22,170 nt of DNA from Lachnospiraceae bacterium (GCA_003447295.1 DLZQ01000065.1:7487-29656); one strand, 5' to 3'. Shown: positions 1 to 7,691, counted from the stretch's first letter. Notes: generated by a model from the letters alone, not told the origin. Translations and numbers: made by a program.

Positions 1-22
1 CGGACCGAAGCGGAGCGGAGAA

Positions 23-88
23 GTGAGAGTGCGTAGCACGGAACAATCCGTAGGCATCAGAGTCGGGGGCTTTTGACCCCGACATCAT
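23..88 (+). repeat. Dispersed structured repeat, module A (copy A1)
   Basis: This 66-bp unit matches 11809-11874 at 65 of 66 positions; the only difference is G versus A near the middle. It contains three successive small palindromes: TGC-gta-GCA, CGGA-acaa-TCCG, and a stronger GTCGGGG / CCCCGAC stem. It ends in CATCAT, the same end as the full element at 11677-11874. The sequence to its left (1-22) does not match the left half of the full element, so module A occurs independently of module B. Identity is seen directly; mobility is inferred. Confidence 0.85.
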
Positions 89-108
89 AATTAATATAAG
101 ACATAAAT

Positions 109-150
109 AAAACACATTCCATAGGCAAAAGCCTTGTGGAATGTGTTTTT
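109..150. terminator. Bidirectional intrinsic terminator
   Basis: A perfect 13-bp stem (109-121 with 137-149) is flanked by A-runs on the left and T-runs on the right. A nested AGGC/GCCT stem (123-126 with 131-134) lies in the loop. It would terminate the minus-strand DUF975 gene as well as any plus-strand transcript entering from the left. Confidence 0.92.
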
Positions 151-191
151 GCGTACACAATATATAACGTACAATATATAATAGCTAACTG

Positions 192-959
192 TCAATGGCG
201 CTCGTTCTGCATCAGATCCAGGAAATATAAGGTCTGGGTCATATTCAGGTATGGCACCAGCCATAGGTTTCCGATACCGAAGCTCAGCAAACACAGAAAT
301 CCCAGCGGCAGGAAACTCATTTGTAAACAGAACAGCTCCCATTTATGACCCTTCATAATGCGGAAGCTTAATTTCATAAGCTCCATGGCGTTATACTGGG
401 GAAAATCTAACAGTAAATAGTAAGTCTGGGATAAACCAAGTGATAACGGAATATAGATACACATACCGATGACCATAAGCACAATGCACAGGATTGCCAT
501 GGTTATGGAATCAAAGCCTTTCCCTGACCTCAGGAGAAAATAGCAGATATCAAACGGAAGTGTACATGCCGTATTCAGTAGGATCAGTACTGCGGAGATC
601 CCCAGCGATTTTTTGAATAAGTATTTGAAGCCGTAGAACAGATTGGCAGTCACAGCAGGTCTGCCGCAGGCAGTATTCAGATAAAATAATGTGATGCCGG
701 TCTGAAAAACTCCGGCGAAAATCGACACTAAAGTCGTAGTGGCTGTCAAAAGCAGATATTCCGTCAGAGATGTCTCTGCGCTTCCCCCCATAAGTGTCCG
801 TACGGTAAGGATCATAGTGAAGGTCATGCTGACAGCAAAGGTGAGGGAAAATACGATCAGACTCCGGCAGATAGACAGCAGGATGGCATTGCCGTAATGC
901 CCTGCCATCTGATCTCTGGCTTTTTCTTTGAGTTGGGCTCTGGATGCATATTGTATCAT
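192..959 (-). CDS. DUF975 family integral membrane protein
   Basis: This 255-residue protein opens with a basic amphipathic stretch (AQLKEKARDQMAGHYGNAIL, from residue 8) typical of DUF975 proteins. About six hydrophobic segments follow, including ones near residues 28-52, 68-92, 115-138, 153-178 and 222-245. The DUF975 family is widespread in Firmicutes and has no settled function, so none is assigned. The start is set by a GAGGA ribosome binding site just upstream on the minus strand. It lies 103 bp downstream of another small membrane-protein gene on the same strand and is probably cotranscribed with it. The terminator at 109-150 ends the unit. Confidence 0.8.
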   Translation of the reverse strand: MIQYASRAQLKEKARDQMAGHYGNAILLSICRSLIVFSLTFAVSMTFTMILTVRTLMGGSAETSLTEYLLLTATTTLVSIFAGVFQTGITLFYLNTACGRPAVTANLFYGFKYLFKKSLGISAVLILLNTACTLPFDICYFLLRSGKGFDSITMAILCIVLMVIGMCIYIPLSLGLSQTYYLLLDFPQYNAMELMKLSFRIMKGHKWELFCLQMSFLPLGFLCLLSFGIGNLWLVPYLNMTQTLYFLDLMQNERH

Positions 960-1062
960 AGAAATCCTCTTTTCTTTTTATTATTTCGTTCTATTGGTGA
1001 TTCCGGCTGCTCCGGGTTCTGATTTTGTAACCGCAGGATCCGTCGGAAAACAACGGCATGTC

Positions 1063-1443
1063 TTACAGGTAAGACTGCCAGAACTCTTCCATATCGACAC
1101 CGTACATCTGCAGGTACATCTGATCCAGCATATTCATATAAGAAGGATCTGTGAATACCGTGACAATACTGCTGATAGTGATGAAGATACCAAGTGCCAG
1201 ACCTACACAGGACAGCCAGATACCGGCAACACACATGTTGTTCATGCGCTGTCCCTTTTTTCTGGTAAGCATTGCGAAGAGAATGCCAAGAGCACCGGCG
1301 GGAATAGACAGCACTCCCGTGCAGCATAATACCAGGGAACAGATACCGCATACCATGGAGGCGATGGAGAGTCCTCTGTATTTCGGATCGACCTGTGGCA
1401 TGTTCTGATTCATTTGGTTATTCTGATTCTGATAATAATCCAT
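1063..1443 (-). CDS. Small DUF4190-like membrane protein
   Basis: The 126-residue product has a Asn/Gln/Met-rich soluble head (residues 1-20) and two hydrophobic segments (about 25-59 and 69-96) separated by a basic RKKGQR turn. A short polar tail ends in FWQSYL. This head plus twin-segment layout resembles DUF4190-type proteins; the assignment comes from overall pattern, not a definitive motif. The ATG at 1443 is chosen because a GAGG sits 8 nt upstream. An in-frame upstream extension to 1659 would run through the tex promoter and leader and is rejected. It is likely the first gene of a two-gene unit with the DUF975 gene. Confidence 0.7.
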   Translation of the reverse strand: MDYYQNQNNQMNQNMPQVDPKYRGLSIASMVCGICSLVLCCTGVLSIPAGALGILFAMLTRKKGQRMNNMCVAGIWLSCVGLALGIFITISSIVTVFTDPSYMNMLDQMYLQMYGVDMEEFWQSYL

Positions 1444-1489
1444 AGAAAGCCTCATTTCCGGGCGGCATATGGTGAATTTATCTGCCGCG

Positions 1490-1518
1490 CTTATATTAAG
1501 TACTGTACCATTTTTCCA
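1490..1518 (-). promoter_or_regulatory. Candidate promoter for the DUF4190-like/DUF975 pair
   Basis: Read on the minus strand, TGGAAA (1513-1518) and TATAAG (1490-1495) are separated by 17 nt, about 45 nt before the start codon at 1443. The hexamers match consensus only moderately, so this is tentative. Confidence 0.35.
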
Positions 1519-1561
1519 CACAATAAGCAAATGAAATAAAAATGAAAAGATTGATAAAATA

Positions 1562-1590
1562 TTGAGAAAACTTCCGATTTCCAGTATAAT
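1562..1590 (+). promoter_or_regulatory. Sigma-A type promoter for tex
   Basis: TTGAGA (1562-1567) and a perfect TATAAT (1585-1590) are separated by 17 nt, placing transcription start near 1597, about 40 nt before the tex start codon. Confidence 0.8.
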
Positions 1591-1610
1591 AGACCCATGT
1601 GCAAAACAAA

Positions 1611-1632
1611 ATGACAGTATGTCATCAGGAGG
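1611..1632 (+). promoter_or_regulatory. tex leader hairpin abutting the ribosome binding site
   Basis: ATGACA (1611-1616) and TGTCAT (1620-1625) form a perfect 6-bp stem with a 3-nt loop. It ends one base before the strong AGGAGG (1627-1632), which lies 4 nt before the ATG at 1637. The ribosome binding site decides the tex start. Any effect of the hairpin on translation is inference. Confidence 0.5.
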
Positions 1633-1636
1633 AACT

Positions 1637-4048
1637 ATGGATATTATACAGAAAATCAAAGAAGAACTTCAGGTAGAAAAATGGCAGGTGGAAGCGGCGG
1701 TGAAGCTGATCGATGAGGGAAATACCATCCCTTTCATCTCCCGTTACCGTAAGGAGGTCACAGGATCCTTAAATGACGAGCAGCTCCGTAATCTCGATGA
1801 GAGACTGACCTATCTGAGAAGTCTGGAAGATAAAAAGGAACAGGTACTGAAAAGCATCGAGGAACAGGGAAAACTTACCGATGAGTTAAAGGAGAAGATT
1901 CTGGCAGCTCAGACTCTGGTAGTGGTAGAGGATCTGTACCGCCCCTATCGTCCCAAGAGAAAGACCCGTGCCAGCATTGCAAAGGAGAAGGGACTGGAGC
2001 CTCTGGCAGAATACATTCTGCGCCAGGAGGCAACAGAACCGGTGCTTAACGAGGCGGCCAAGTATGTTTCCGAAGAAAAAGAAGTAAAGACTGCGGAGGA
2101 AGCATTGCAGGGAGCACAGGATATTATTGCCGAGATGATCTCCGACGATGCGGATCATCGTCTCTACATCCGCAATATTACCGTAGAGGAAGGCATTGTG
2201 ACCAGTACGGCGAAGGATGAGAAGGCTCAGAGCGTCTACGAGATGTATTACAATTTTGAAGAGCCTGTGAAGAAGATTGCAGGTCACAGAGTACTGGCAT
2301 TGAACCGCGGAGAGGCAGAAAAAGTACTGACTGTCAAAGTCAATGCACCGGAAGAGCGTATTCTGCGTTACCTGGAGAAAAAGCTGATCACGAAGGAAAA
2401 TGAATATACCACACCGGTAATCTGTGCCGCAGTGGAAGACAGCTATGACCGTTTAATAGCACCTGCTATTGAAAGAGAGATCCGTAACGATCTGACAGAA
2501 AAGGCAGAGGACGGAGCTATCAATGTCTTTGGTAAAAACTTAGAGCAGCTGCTGTTGCAGCCACCTATCGCAGGAAAAGTGGTCTTAGGCTGGGATCCGG
2601 CGTTCCGTACCGGCTGTAAACTGGCAGTGGTAGATGCTACCGGAAAAGTGCTGGATACGAAAGTGATCTTCCCGACAGCACCTCAGAATAAGGTGGAGGA
2701 GTCCAAAGCAGAACTGAAGAAACTGATCAAAAAATATAATGTAGATTTAATTTCTGTGGGAAATGGTACAGCTTCCAGAGAGTCCGAGCAGGTAATTGTA
2801 GAACTGTTGAAAGAACTGGATCGTCCGGTACAGTATGTGATCGTCAACGAGGCAGGTGCTTCCGTATACTCTGCAAGTAAGCTGGCGACAGAAGAGTTTC
2901 CCAATTTTGACGTGGGTCAGCGAAGCGCCGCATCCATCGCCAGAAGATTGCAGGATCCCCTGGCGGAACTGGTGAAGATCGATCCCAAGTCCATCGGTGT
3001 CGGTCAGTACCAGCATGACATGAATCAGAAAAAATTAAGCGATGCCTTAAACGGCGTGGTAGAGGACAGTGTAAATAAAGTGGGCGTGGATCTGAATACC
3101 GCATCCGCATCTCTCCTGGAATATGTCTCCGGTATTAATAAGACCATTGCAAAAAATATTGTGGATTACAGAGAAAATAACGGGCGTTTTGTAAGCAGAA
3201 AACAGCTGTTGAAGGTACCGAAGCTGGGACCTAAGGCATATGAGCAGTGTGCCGGTTTCTTGCGGATCCTGGATGGCAAGAACCCGCTGGATGCCACAAG
3301 TGTCCATCCCGAGTCCTATGAAGCAGCTAAGCAGTTGATGGAGAAGCTGGGACTGACTATGGAAGATATTAAGGAAGCCCAGAAGCAGGCGGCAGCAAAA
3401 AAAGTTTCCGGCAGGAGCAGTGCGGCGCAGTCAGACGGACAGAAGAATGGTAACGGCACAGTCAATGCAGCGAAAAAGCGGGAAGAACAGAAGGGCAAGG
3501 CTGTAAGAGTGCATAATACCAACACCGCCATGGGTAAGGCCCTTGCAGCAGCCATGGGTGGCATGACGTTCGACAATTCCGCAGAAGTGTCTGCAAAGAA
3601 GACGGCACCTGCAGCTAAAAATGCAGTAAATGATGCAAAGGATATGTCCGGTCTGGAGAAGCGTATTAAAAATAAGAAGCTTTTAGCAGAAGAACTGGGC
3701 ATTGGTGAGATCACTCTCACAGATATTCTGAAGGAACTGGAGAAGCCGGGCAGAGATCCCAGAGACGATATGCCGAAGCCGATCCTGCGCAGTGATGTTC
3801 TGGATATGAAGGATTTAAAGCCCGGTATGATCTTAAAGGGAACCGTGCGTAATGTCATTGACTTCGGTGTATTCGTGGATATCGGTGTCCATCAGGATGG
3901 ACTGGTGCATATCTCCCAGATCACAGATCGTTATATCAAGCATCCTCTGGAGGCAGTCAGCGTCGGCGATATCGTGGATGTGCAGGTACTTACCGTAGAT
4001 GTGGCGAAGAAGCGTATCGGTCTGACTATGAAGATCCAGAAGCAGTAA
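1637..4048 (+). CDS. tex: Tex family RNA-binding transcription accessory protein
   Basis: This 803-residue protein has the Tex layout. An N-terminal helical domain (WQVEAAVKLIDEGNTIPFISRYRKEVTG, here cited by position 16-43) comes first. A YqgF/RuvC-like fold starts near residue 315 (GWDPAFRTGCKLAVVD). Tandem helix-hairpin-helix motifs lie around 483-550, and a C-terminal S1 domain around 727-800 (GTVRNVIDFGVFVDIG). Tex proteins bind nucleic acid and have been linked to transcription and RNA quality control. An Ala/Lys/Asn-rich linker of roughly 90 residues (about 578-668) between the HhH and S1 domains makes it longer than typical family members. The ATG at 1637 is preferred to an in-frame TTG at 1562 because the latter lies in the promoter and AGGAGG precedes 1637. 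Confidence 0.96.
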   Translation: MDIIQKIKEELQVEKWQVEAAVKLIDEGNTIPFISRYRKEVTGSLNDEQLRNLDERLTYLRSLEDKKEQVLKSIEEQGKLTDELKEKILAAQTLVVVEDLYRPYRPKRKTRASIAKEKGLEPLAEYILRQEATEPVLNEAAKYVSEEKEVKTAEEALQGAQDIIAEMISDDADHRLYIRNITVEEGIVTSTAKDEKAQSVYEMYYNFEEPVKKIAGHRVLALNRGEAEKVLTVKVNAPEERILRYLEKKLITKENEYTTPVICAAVEDSYDRLIAPAIEREIRNDLTEKAEDGAINVFGKNLEQLLLQPPIAGKVVLGWDPAFRTGCKLAVVDATGKVLDTKVIFPTAPQNKVEESKAELKKLIKKYNVDLISVGNGTASRESEQVIVELLKELDRPVQYVIVNEAGASVYSASKLATEEFPNFDVGQRSAASIARRLQDPLAELVKIDPKSIGVGQYQHDMNQKKLSDALNGVVEDSVNKVGVDLNTASASLLEYVSGINKTIAKNIVDYRENNGRFVSRKQLLKVPKLGPKAYEQCAGFLRILDGKNPLDATSVHPESYEAAKQLMEKLGLTMEDIKEAQKQAAAKKVSGRSSAAQSDGQKNGNGTVNAAKKREEQKGKAVRVHNTNTAMGKALAAAMGGMTFDNSAEVSAKKTAPAAKNAVNDAKDMSGLEKRIKNKKLLAEELGIGEITLTDILKELEKPGRDPRDDMPKPILRSDVLDMKDLKPGMILKGTVRNVIDFGVFVDIGVHQDGLVHISQITDRYIKHPLEAVSVGDIVDVQVLTVDVAKKRIGLTMKIQKQ

Positions 4049-4064
4049 GAATATATAAAATATA

Positions 4065-4102
4065 AAAAACAGGGACAGCAGATAACTGCAATCCCTGTTT
4101 TT
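4065..4102. terminator. Bidirectional terminator between tex and ribU
   Basis: An 11-bp perfect stem (4065-4075 with 4092-4102) has A-rich sequence on the left and T-rich on the right, plus an inner GCAG/CTGC pairing. It serves the convergent ends of tex and ribU. Confidence 0.9.
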
Positions 4103-4115
4103 ATTTTGGGAAAAA

Positions 4116-4853
4116 TTACGCTTTGTGACCGGTCTTGATGATGGGGCTTAACGGTTTGTAGATCAGCAGTGTTACGACAGACACCAGCGTTCCTTTGATG
4201 AGATTCATGGGAGCCACACATGCCACCACGAAGCTTACAATGTTGCCTTCCTTTGCCAGCGGATTGACCTCGGTTCCCATTGCCAGAATGGCATCCATGG
4301 GCATTCCGTAGAATTTAGAGAACGCGGGAAGCAGATATACGGCATTGAATGCGGTGCCGAATACGGTCATGAAAAGAGTACCCACAATGCAGGCGATGAT
4401 TGCGCTTTTCTTTGTCTTCTTAAAAGAGTACACAGCGGATGCGGGGATGATCAGGCTGCAGCCCACCACGAAGTTCGCCAGATCGCCGATGAAAGCGGTA
4501 GAGGTACCCTTTATGCACAGCTTCAGCAGTATCTTCACGAATTCCATCATGACACCGGCTACGGGACCAAAGGCAAAGGAACCGACTAAGATCGGCAGCT
4601 CACTGAAGTCCATTTTATAGAAACCGGGGGCAAAAAAGATAGGGAAATCCAGCACATGCAGGATCATGGCGATGGCGGAAAACATACCAATCATGGCAAG
4701 CTTTCTTGTATTGAAGATCGGTTCTTTGATGCCGTTTTTCTTCTGTGCGCCCTTTTCCAGCACTACAGCCACCAGGAAACATCCCACGATGACTGCCAGG
4801 AAGATAACCACATAGGCCACATTTTCAGTTACAGTTTGCATTAATTTGTTCAT
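4116..4853 (-). CDS. ribU: Riboflavin ECF transporter substrate-binding (S) component RibU
   Basis: The product is the membrane S-component that captures riboflavin and works with a shared ECF energizing module (two ATPases plus EcfT), which is not encoded in this window. The diagnostic stretch FYKMDFSELPILVGSFAFGP starts at residue 78, and about six core transmembrane helices run from residue 50 to 240. It is 245 residues, longer than usual RibU (about 190-210). The extra length is an N-terminal hydrophobic helix (about 12-32) followed by a basic linker. The start is supported by AAAGGAG 7 nt upstream. The FMN riboswitch in its leader independently confirms the riboflavin role. Confidence 0.93.
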   Translation of the reverse strand: MNKLMQTVTENVAYVVIFLAVIVGCFLVAVVLEKGAQKKNGIKEPIFNTRKLAMIGMFSAIAMILHVLDFPIFFAPGFYKMDFSELPILVGSFAFGPVAGVMMEFVKILLKLCIKGTSTAFIGDLANFVVGCSLIIPASAVYSFKKTKKSAIIACIVGTLFMTVFGTAFNAVYLLPAFSKFYGMPMDAILAMGTEVNPLAKEGNIVSFVVACVAPMNLIKGTLVSVVTLLIYKPLSPIIKTGHKA

Positions 4854-4895
4854 TTCAGAACTCCTTTCCTATGAAGAAAATCAAGGAAAGCCTTC

Positions 4896-4927
4896 AAAAA
4901 AAGCCCCGGAATACAAGCTTCCGGGGC
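4896..4927 (-). terminator. Riboswitch-controlled intrinsic terminator of ribU
   Basis: On the minus strand a 9-bp GC-rich stem (GCCCCGGAA with TTCCGGGGC, loop of 7) is followed directly by seven T. It lies between the FMN aptamer and the ribU ribosome binding site, as expected for an expression platform that stops transcription when FMN is bound. A 7-bp GTATCAC/GTGATAC pairing (4932-4938 with 4951-4957) sits between aptamer and terminator and may be part of the switching helix. Confidence 0.92.
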
Positions 4928-4956
4928 ATGGGTATCACAAAAAAATATAAGTGATA

Positions 4957-5090
4957 CGTCTTCTTTCATCCAGACTGTACTGTTGGTCCCGGATTCACAC
5001 CGGATCAGCCGCAGAATTGTATCTGCGGGTCGCGGACTTAAGGATGACCTATTACCGCCAGTAGGGAATTACACCCAACCCTGAAGAACT
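4957..5090 (-). promoter_or_regulatory. FMN riboswitch (RFN element)
   Basis: Read on the minus strand this carries the conserved RFN blocks in order: CTTCAGGG, an AATTCCCTACTGGCGG-type segment, AGTCCGCGA, GATCCGGTGTGAATCCGG and GATGAAAGAAGA. The closing P1 stem pairs TCTTC with GAAGA. RFN elements sense flavin mononucleotide and shut off riboflavin synthesis or uptake genes. This one heads ribU, with a promoter just upstream and a terminator just downstream. Confidence 0.96.
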
Positions 5091-5105
5091 TTACCTTATG
5101 GATGG

Positions 5106-5134
5106 AATATATCACTTTGTGAAATAAAAGTCAA
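5106..5134 (-). promoter_or_regulatory. ribU promoter
   Basis: On the minus strand TTGACT (5129-5134) and TATATT (5106-5111) are 17 nt apart. Transcription would start near 5099, just before the RFN element. Confidence 0.8.
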
Positions 5135-5218
5135 TATAGAAAATCTTTAGAATTTTCACAGCTTTTTTTTCCAATTTATCTGATAGTGTATTGTGCATAG
5201 ATTTGAGATAAATAAATG

Positions 5219-5247
5219 TTGACACTCAAAAGAAATTATTGTATTAT
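5219..5247 (+). promoter_or_regulatory. Promoter of the MacAB-type ABC export operon
   Basis: A perfect TTGACA (5219-5224) and TATTAT (5242-5247) are separated by exactly 17 nt. The start would be near 5254, about 60 nt before the ATPase gene. Confidence 0.82.
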
Positions 5248-5268
5248 GCACGTAGTACAACGATACAA
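5239..5268. promoter_or_regulatory. Candidate operator dyad over the ABC operon -10 region
   Basis: TTGTAT (5239-5244) and ATACAA (5263-5268) form an inverted repeat with an 18-bp spacer, spanning the -10 box and the predicted start. The size and position suit a repressor site, but no regulator gene is adjacent and the arms are short. Confidence 0.3.
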
Positions 5269-5312
5269 TAAAACAAGTAAAAACAGAAATAAATAACAGG
5301 AGCAGGTGAGAA

Positions 5313-6002
5313 ATGAGCGCATTAGTAGAGATCAAGGATGTGTGTAAGATCTATAATCCGGGGGAAAATGAAGTGCGCGCCCTGGATCATGTCAGTCTGA
5401 CCATCGACGAGCAGGAATTTGTGGCTATCATCGGGCATTCCGGAAGCGGAAAGTCTACACTGATGAATATGCTTGGCTGTCTGGATGTGCCTACCAGTGG
5501 GGAATATTGGCTGCATGGACAGGACGTGTCCGCATTATCTGACGATGAATTGTCCGACATCCGGAACCGGGAGATCGGGTTTATCTTTCAGGGTTTTAAT
5601 CTGATCCCGAATCTGACGGCATTGGAAAATGTGGAGCTGCCTCTGATCTATAGGGGAGTATCCAAAAGTGTGCGGGAAGAGCTGTCCGTGGAGGCCTTGA
5701 AAAAGGTAGGTCTCGAACATCGTATGGATCATAAGCCTTCGGAGATGTCCGGCGGTCAGCAGCAGAGAGTGGCGATAGCCAGGGCCATAGCCCAGGCACC
5801 TCCGGTGATCCTGGCGGATGAGCCCACAGGTAATCTGGACTCCAATTCCACGAAAGAGATTATGGATATTCTGAAAGGATTACATAAAGAAGGAAGAACT
5901 GTCATATTGATCACACATGATAATGAGATCGCAGCACAGGCGAAGCGAGTGATCAAGATCCGTGACGGAAAAGTAGAATCCGACTCCGGGCAGATCAATT
6001 AG
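5313..6002 (+). CDS. ABC transporter ATP-binding protein, MacB/LolD type
   Basis: This 229-residue ATPase has every motif intact: Walker A GHSGSGKST (41-49), Q-loop Gln93 in FIFQGFNLIP, signature MSGGQ (145-149), Walker B VILADE (165-170) with the D-loop NLDS, and the switch His202 in LITHD. The sequence type (GCLDVPTSG, EPTGNLD) is that of the MacB/LolD/FtsE group, which energizes type VII mechanotransmission exporters. It is first in an operon with an adaptor and an FtsX-like permease, implying export or extraction of a peptide, lipid or drug rather than import. The substrate cannot be read from sequence. A ribosome binding site AGGTGAG precedes the ATG. Confidence 0.95.
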   Translation: MSALVEIKDVCKIYNPGENEVRALDHVSLTIDEQEFVAIIGHSGSGKSTLMNMLGCLDVPTSGEYWLHGQDVSALSDDELSDIRNREIGFIFQGFNLIPNLTALENVELPLIYRGVSKSVREELSVEALKKVGLEHRMDHKPSEMSGGQQQRVAIARAIAQAPPVILADEPTGNLDSNSTKEIMDILKGLHKEGRTVILITHDNEIAAQAKRVIKIRDGKVESDSGQIN

Positions 6003-6066
6003 GTGGAATGCGTAGCACGAAGCAATCCGCAGGCAGTAAAGATGGGGATCTTGCCCCCGACATCTT
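6003..6066 (+). repeat. Dispersed structured repeat, diverged module A (copy A3)
   Basis: The unit aligns to 11809-11874 with small gaps. It shares TGCGTAGCAC, CAATCCG, AGGCA and CCCCGACATC, at roughly three quarters identity by eye. It begins on the base after the ATPase stop codon and ends about 40 nt before the adaptor start. Its terminal hairpin is kept by different pairings: an AGATG/CATCT outer pairing and a GGG/CCC inner pairing replace the GTCGGGG/CCCCGAC stem of the other copies. Confidence 0.7.
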
Positions 6067-6105
6067 AACGATATGAGGATAAAAATAGAAAGGGATCATA
6101 GGATC

Positions 6106-7680
6106 ATGGAACAACAGGAAAAGACAGAACAGGCACTGAGTGCAAAAGAAAACAAGGCAATGAAGAAGGAAGAAAAGAGAAAACTAAAAGGAACAAAAAG
6201 AGAACAGAAGGCAGGTAAAATCGGTAAAAAACGTAAAAAAGCACCTATTATTATTGCTGCTATCATAATCATACTGATCGTGATCCGTATGGTAAGCTGT
6301 GCGTTTTCCGGCAGTGCGGGCGTCATGGTCAGCACTACTAACGCATTCCGCGGTGACATCGAGGAAAATGTCAGCACCAGCGGCAAGGTAGTCAGTGAAG
6401 AGAAAGCGGTTCTCTTTGCGCCGGTAGGCGGCAGATTAAACGAAGTCAATGTGGCAGCCGGTGATGCTGTCAAGGCAGGGGATGTGCTGATGACCTATGA
6501 CATGGCCCAGATGGAGGAGCGCCTGCAGGAGGCAACATTACAGCAGACCAAGAGCAGTGCTTCCTATAACAGCACCATGACAGAGAACAGCAAGAGTCAG
6601 GCGAAATTAAACGAAGCCAACACCAATCTGGCAGTTCTGGACAAACAGCTGGCAGACTACAAGGCTTATCTGAAAGAACTGCAGGATAAACTTGCAAAGA
6701 GTCAGAGAGAAACCCAGAGACAGTTATCCGAAGAAAGTTATGAATTATCCAGAAAATCCGCCAATTTGAGCAAGGAACTGCAGGATTCCGCTACCAGTGC
6801 AGACCGTGCGAAAGAAATCAATAAGGAACTCCAGGATATCAGTGCCAGCCAGGCGAGAAATTCTTATGTGCAGTCCATTGCAGGATCCAGCGATTACGTG
6901 GTAAATATGCAGAATGAGATTGCTTCCGTACAGGAACATATTGAGGAATGTGAAACTTATAAAGCGAAGATGCAGGCACAGAAGGATGCCGGGGAAGGAT
7001 CGATCTTAAACGGTTATCAGTCCCAGGGGTACGCTGCTGACAGAGATCTGGCACAGCTGACCTACAAAGAGGCGGAGGAACAGTATTATTCTGCGAAGAA
7101 AGGCATTGTAGCTGATTTTGATGGTATCGTAACGGAATGCACCGGTGTATCCGGAGCCAGTGTGGCGGAGGGCGCACAGCTGATCACACTGGAGAGCAGC
7201 CAGAATGTGAAGGTTTCCTTTGATGCTTCCAAGTCCGATGTGGCAAAACTTGCCATCGGGCAGAAAGTAGATATTACCATCTCCGGCAATAAATACGAAG
7301 GCGAGATCAGTAAGATCAATCGTATGGCAACACTGAATGCCTCCAATACGCCCATGGTAGGGGTAGAAGTACATCTGACTAACCCGGATGACAAGATCAT
7401 TCTGGGACTGGATGCAAAGCTGACCGTACATACCAACAGTGCACAGGATACATTGTTGATCCCGGTAGAAGCGATCAATGCGGATAAAAACGGAGATTTC
7501 CTCTATGTGATCGAGAATGGCATGGTAGTTAAGAGGGCAATTACCTGCGGAATCTCCTCCGATGAATACACAGAGGTCCTGGAGGGCATTACCGAGGAAG
7601 ACCAGATCATAGTGAACAGTCTCACGGGTGTCAGCCTGGAGGAGGGCATGGCAGTAACGGCTGTGCCCATGGAACAGTAG
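6106..7680 (+). CDS. Membrane-fusion (MacA/HlyD-like) adaptor of ABC exporter
   Basis: The 524-residue protein has a very basic cytoplasmic head (residues 1-45), one membrane helix (about 46-67), and a split biotinyl-lipoyl domain (first half near 103-130, APVGGRLNEVNVAAGDAV; second half IVADFDGIVTECTGVSGASV). The two halves are separated by a long coiled coil rich in Gln, Glu and Lys. Beta-barrel and membrane-proximal domains reach the C-terminus. This is the MacA/RND-adaptor plan, used in Gram-positives to couple an FtsX-like permease to extracellular structures. The ATG at 6106 is preferred to an in-frame ATG at 6073, which has no ribosome binding site and touches the repeat end; AAAGGG lies 11 nt before 6106, slightly far. 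It lies 11 bp before the permease gene. Confidence 0.88.
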   Translation: MEQQEKTEQALSAKENKAMKKEEKRKLKGTKREQKAGKIGKKRKKAPIIIAAIIIILIVIRMVSCAFSGSAGVMVSTTNAFRGDIEENVSTSGKVVSEEKAVLFAPVGGRLNEVNVAAGDAVKAGDVLMTYDMAQMEERLQEATLQQTKSSASYNSTMTENSKSQAKLNEANTNLAVLDKQLADYKAYLKELQDKLAKSQRETQRQLSEESYELSRKSANLSKELQDSATSADRAKEINKELQDISASQARNSYVQSIAGSSDYVVNMQNEIASVQEHIEECETYKAKMQAQKDAGEGSILNGYQSQGYAADRDLAQLTYKEAEEQYYSAKKGIVADFDGIVTECTGVSGASVAEGAQLITLESSQNVKVSFDASKSDVAKLAIGQKVDITISGNKYEGEISKINRMATLNASNTPMVGVEVHLTNPDDKIILGLDAKLTVHTNSAQDTLLIPVEAINADKNGDFLYVIENGMVVKRAITCGISSDEYTEVLEGITEEDQIIVNSLTGVSLEEGMAVTAVPMEQ

Positions 7681-7691
7681 GAGGCGGATCC

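Noticed and set aside
1562..1636. An upstream TTG start extending tex by 25 residues
   Set aside because: The extension coincides with the -35 and -10 boxes of the tex promoter, and a strong AGGAGG supports the ATG at 1637.
3316..3858. A 180-codon open frame on the minus strand inside tex
   Set aside because: It is antisense to the conserved linker and S1 region of tex, is Ser/Phe-rich with no family features, and has no ribosome binding site. It is a shadow frame.
5187..5255. Imperfect direct repeat TGTATTGTGCATAG / TGTATTATGCACGTAG around the export operon promoter
   Set aside because: The match is gapped and short in AT-rich DNA, with no symmetry or partner site; it is likely chance.
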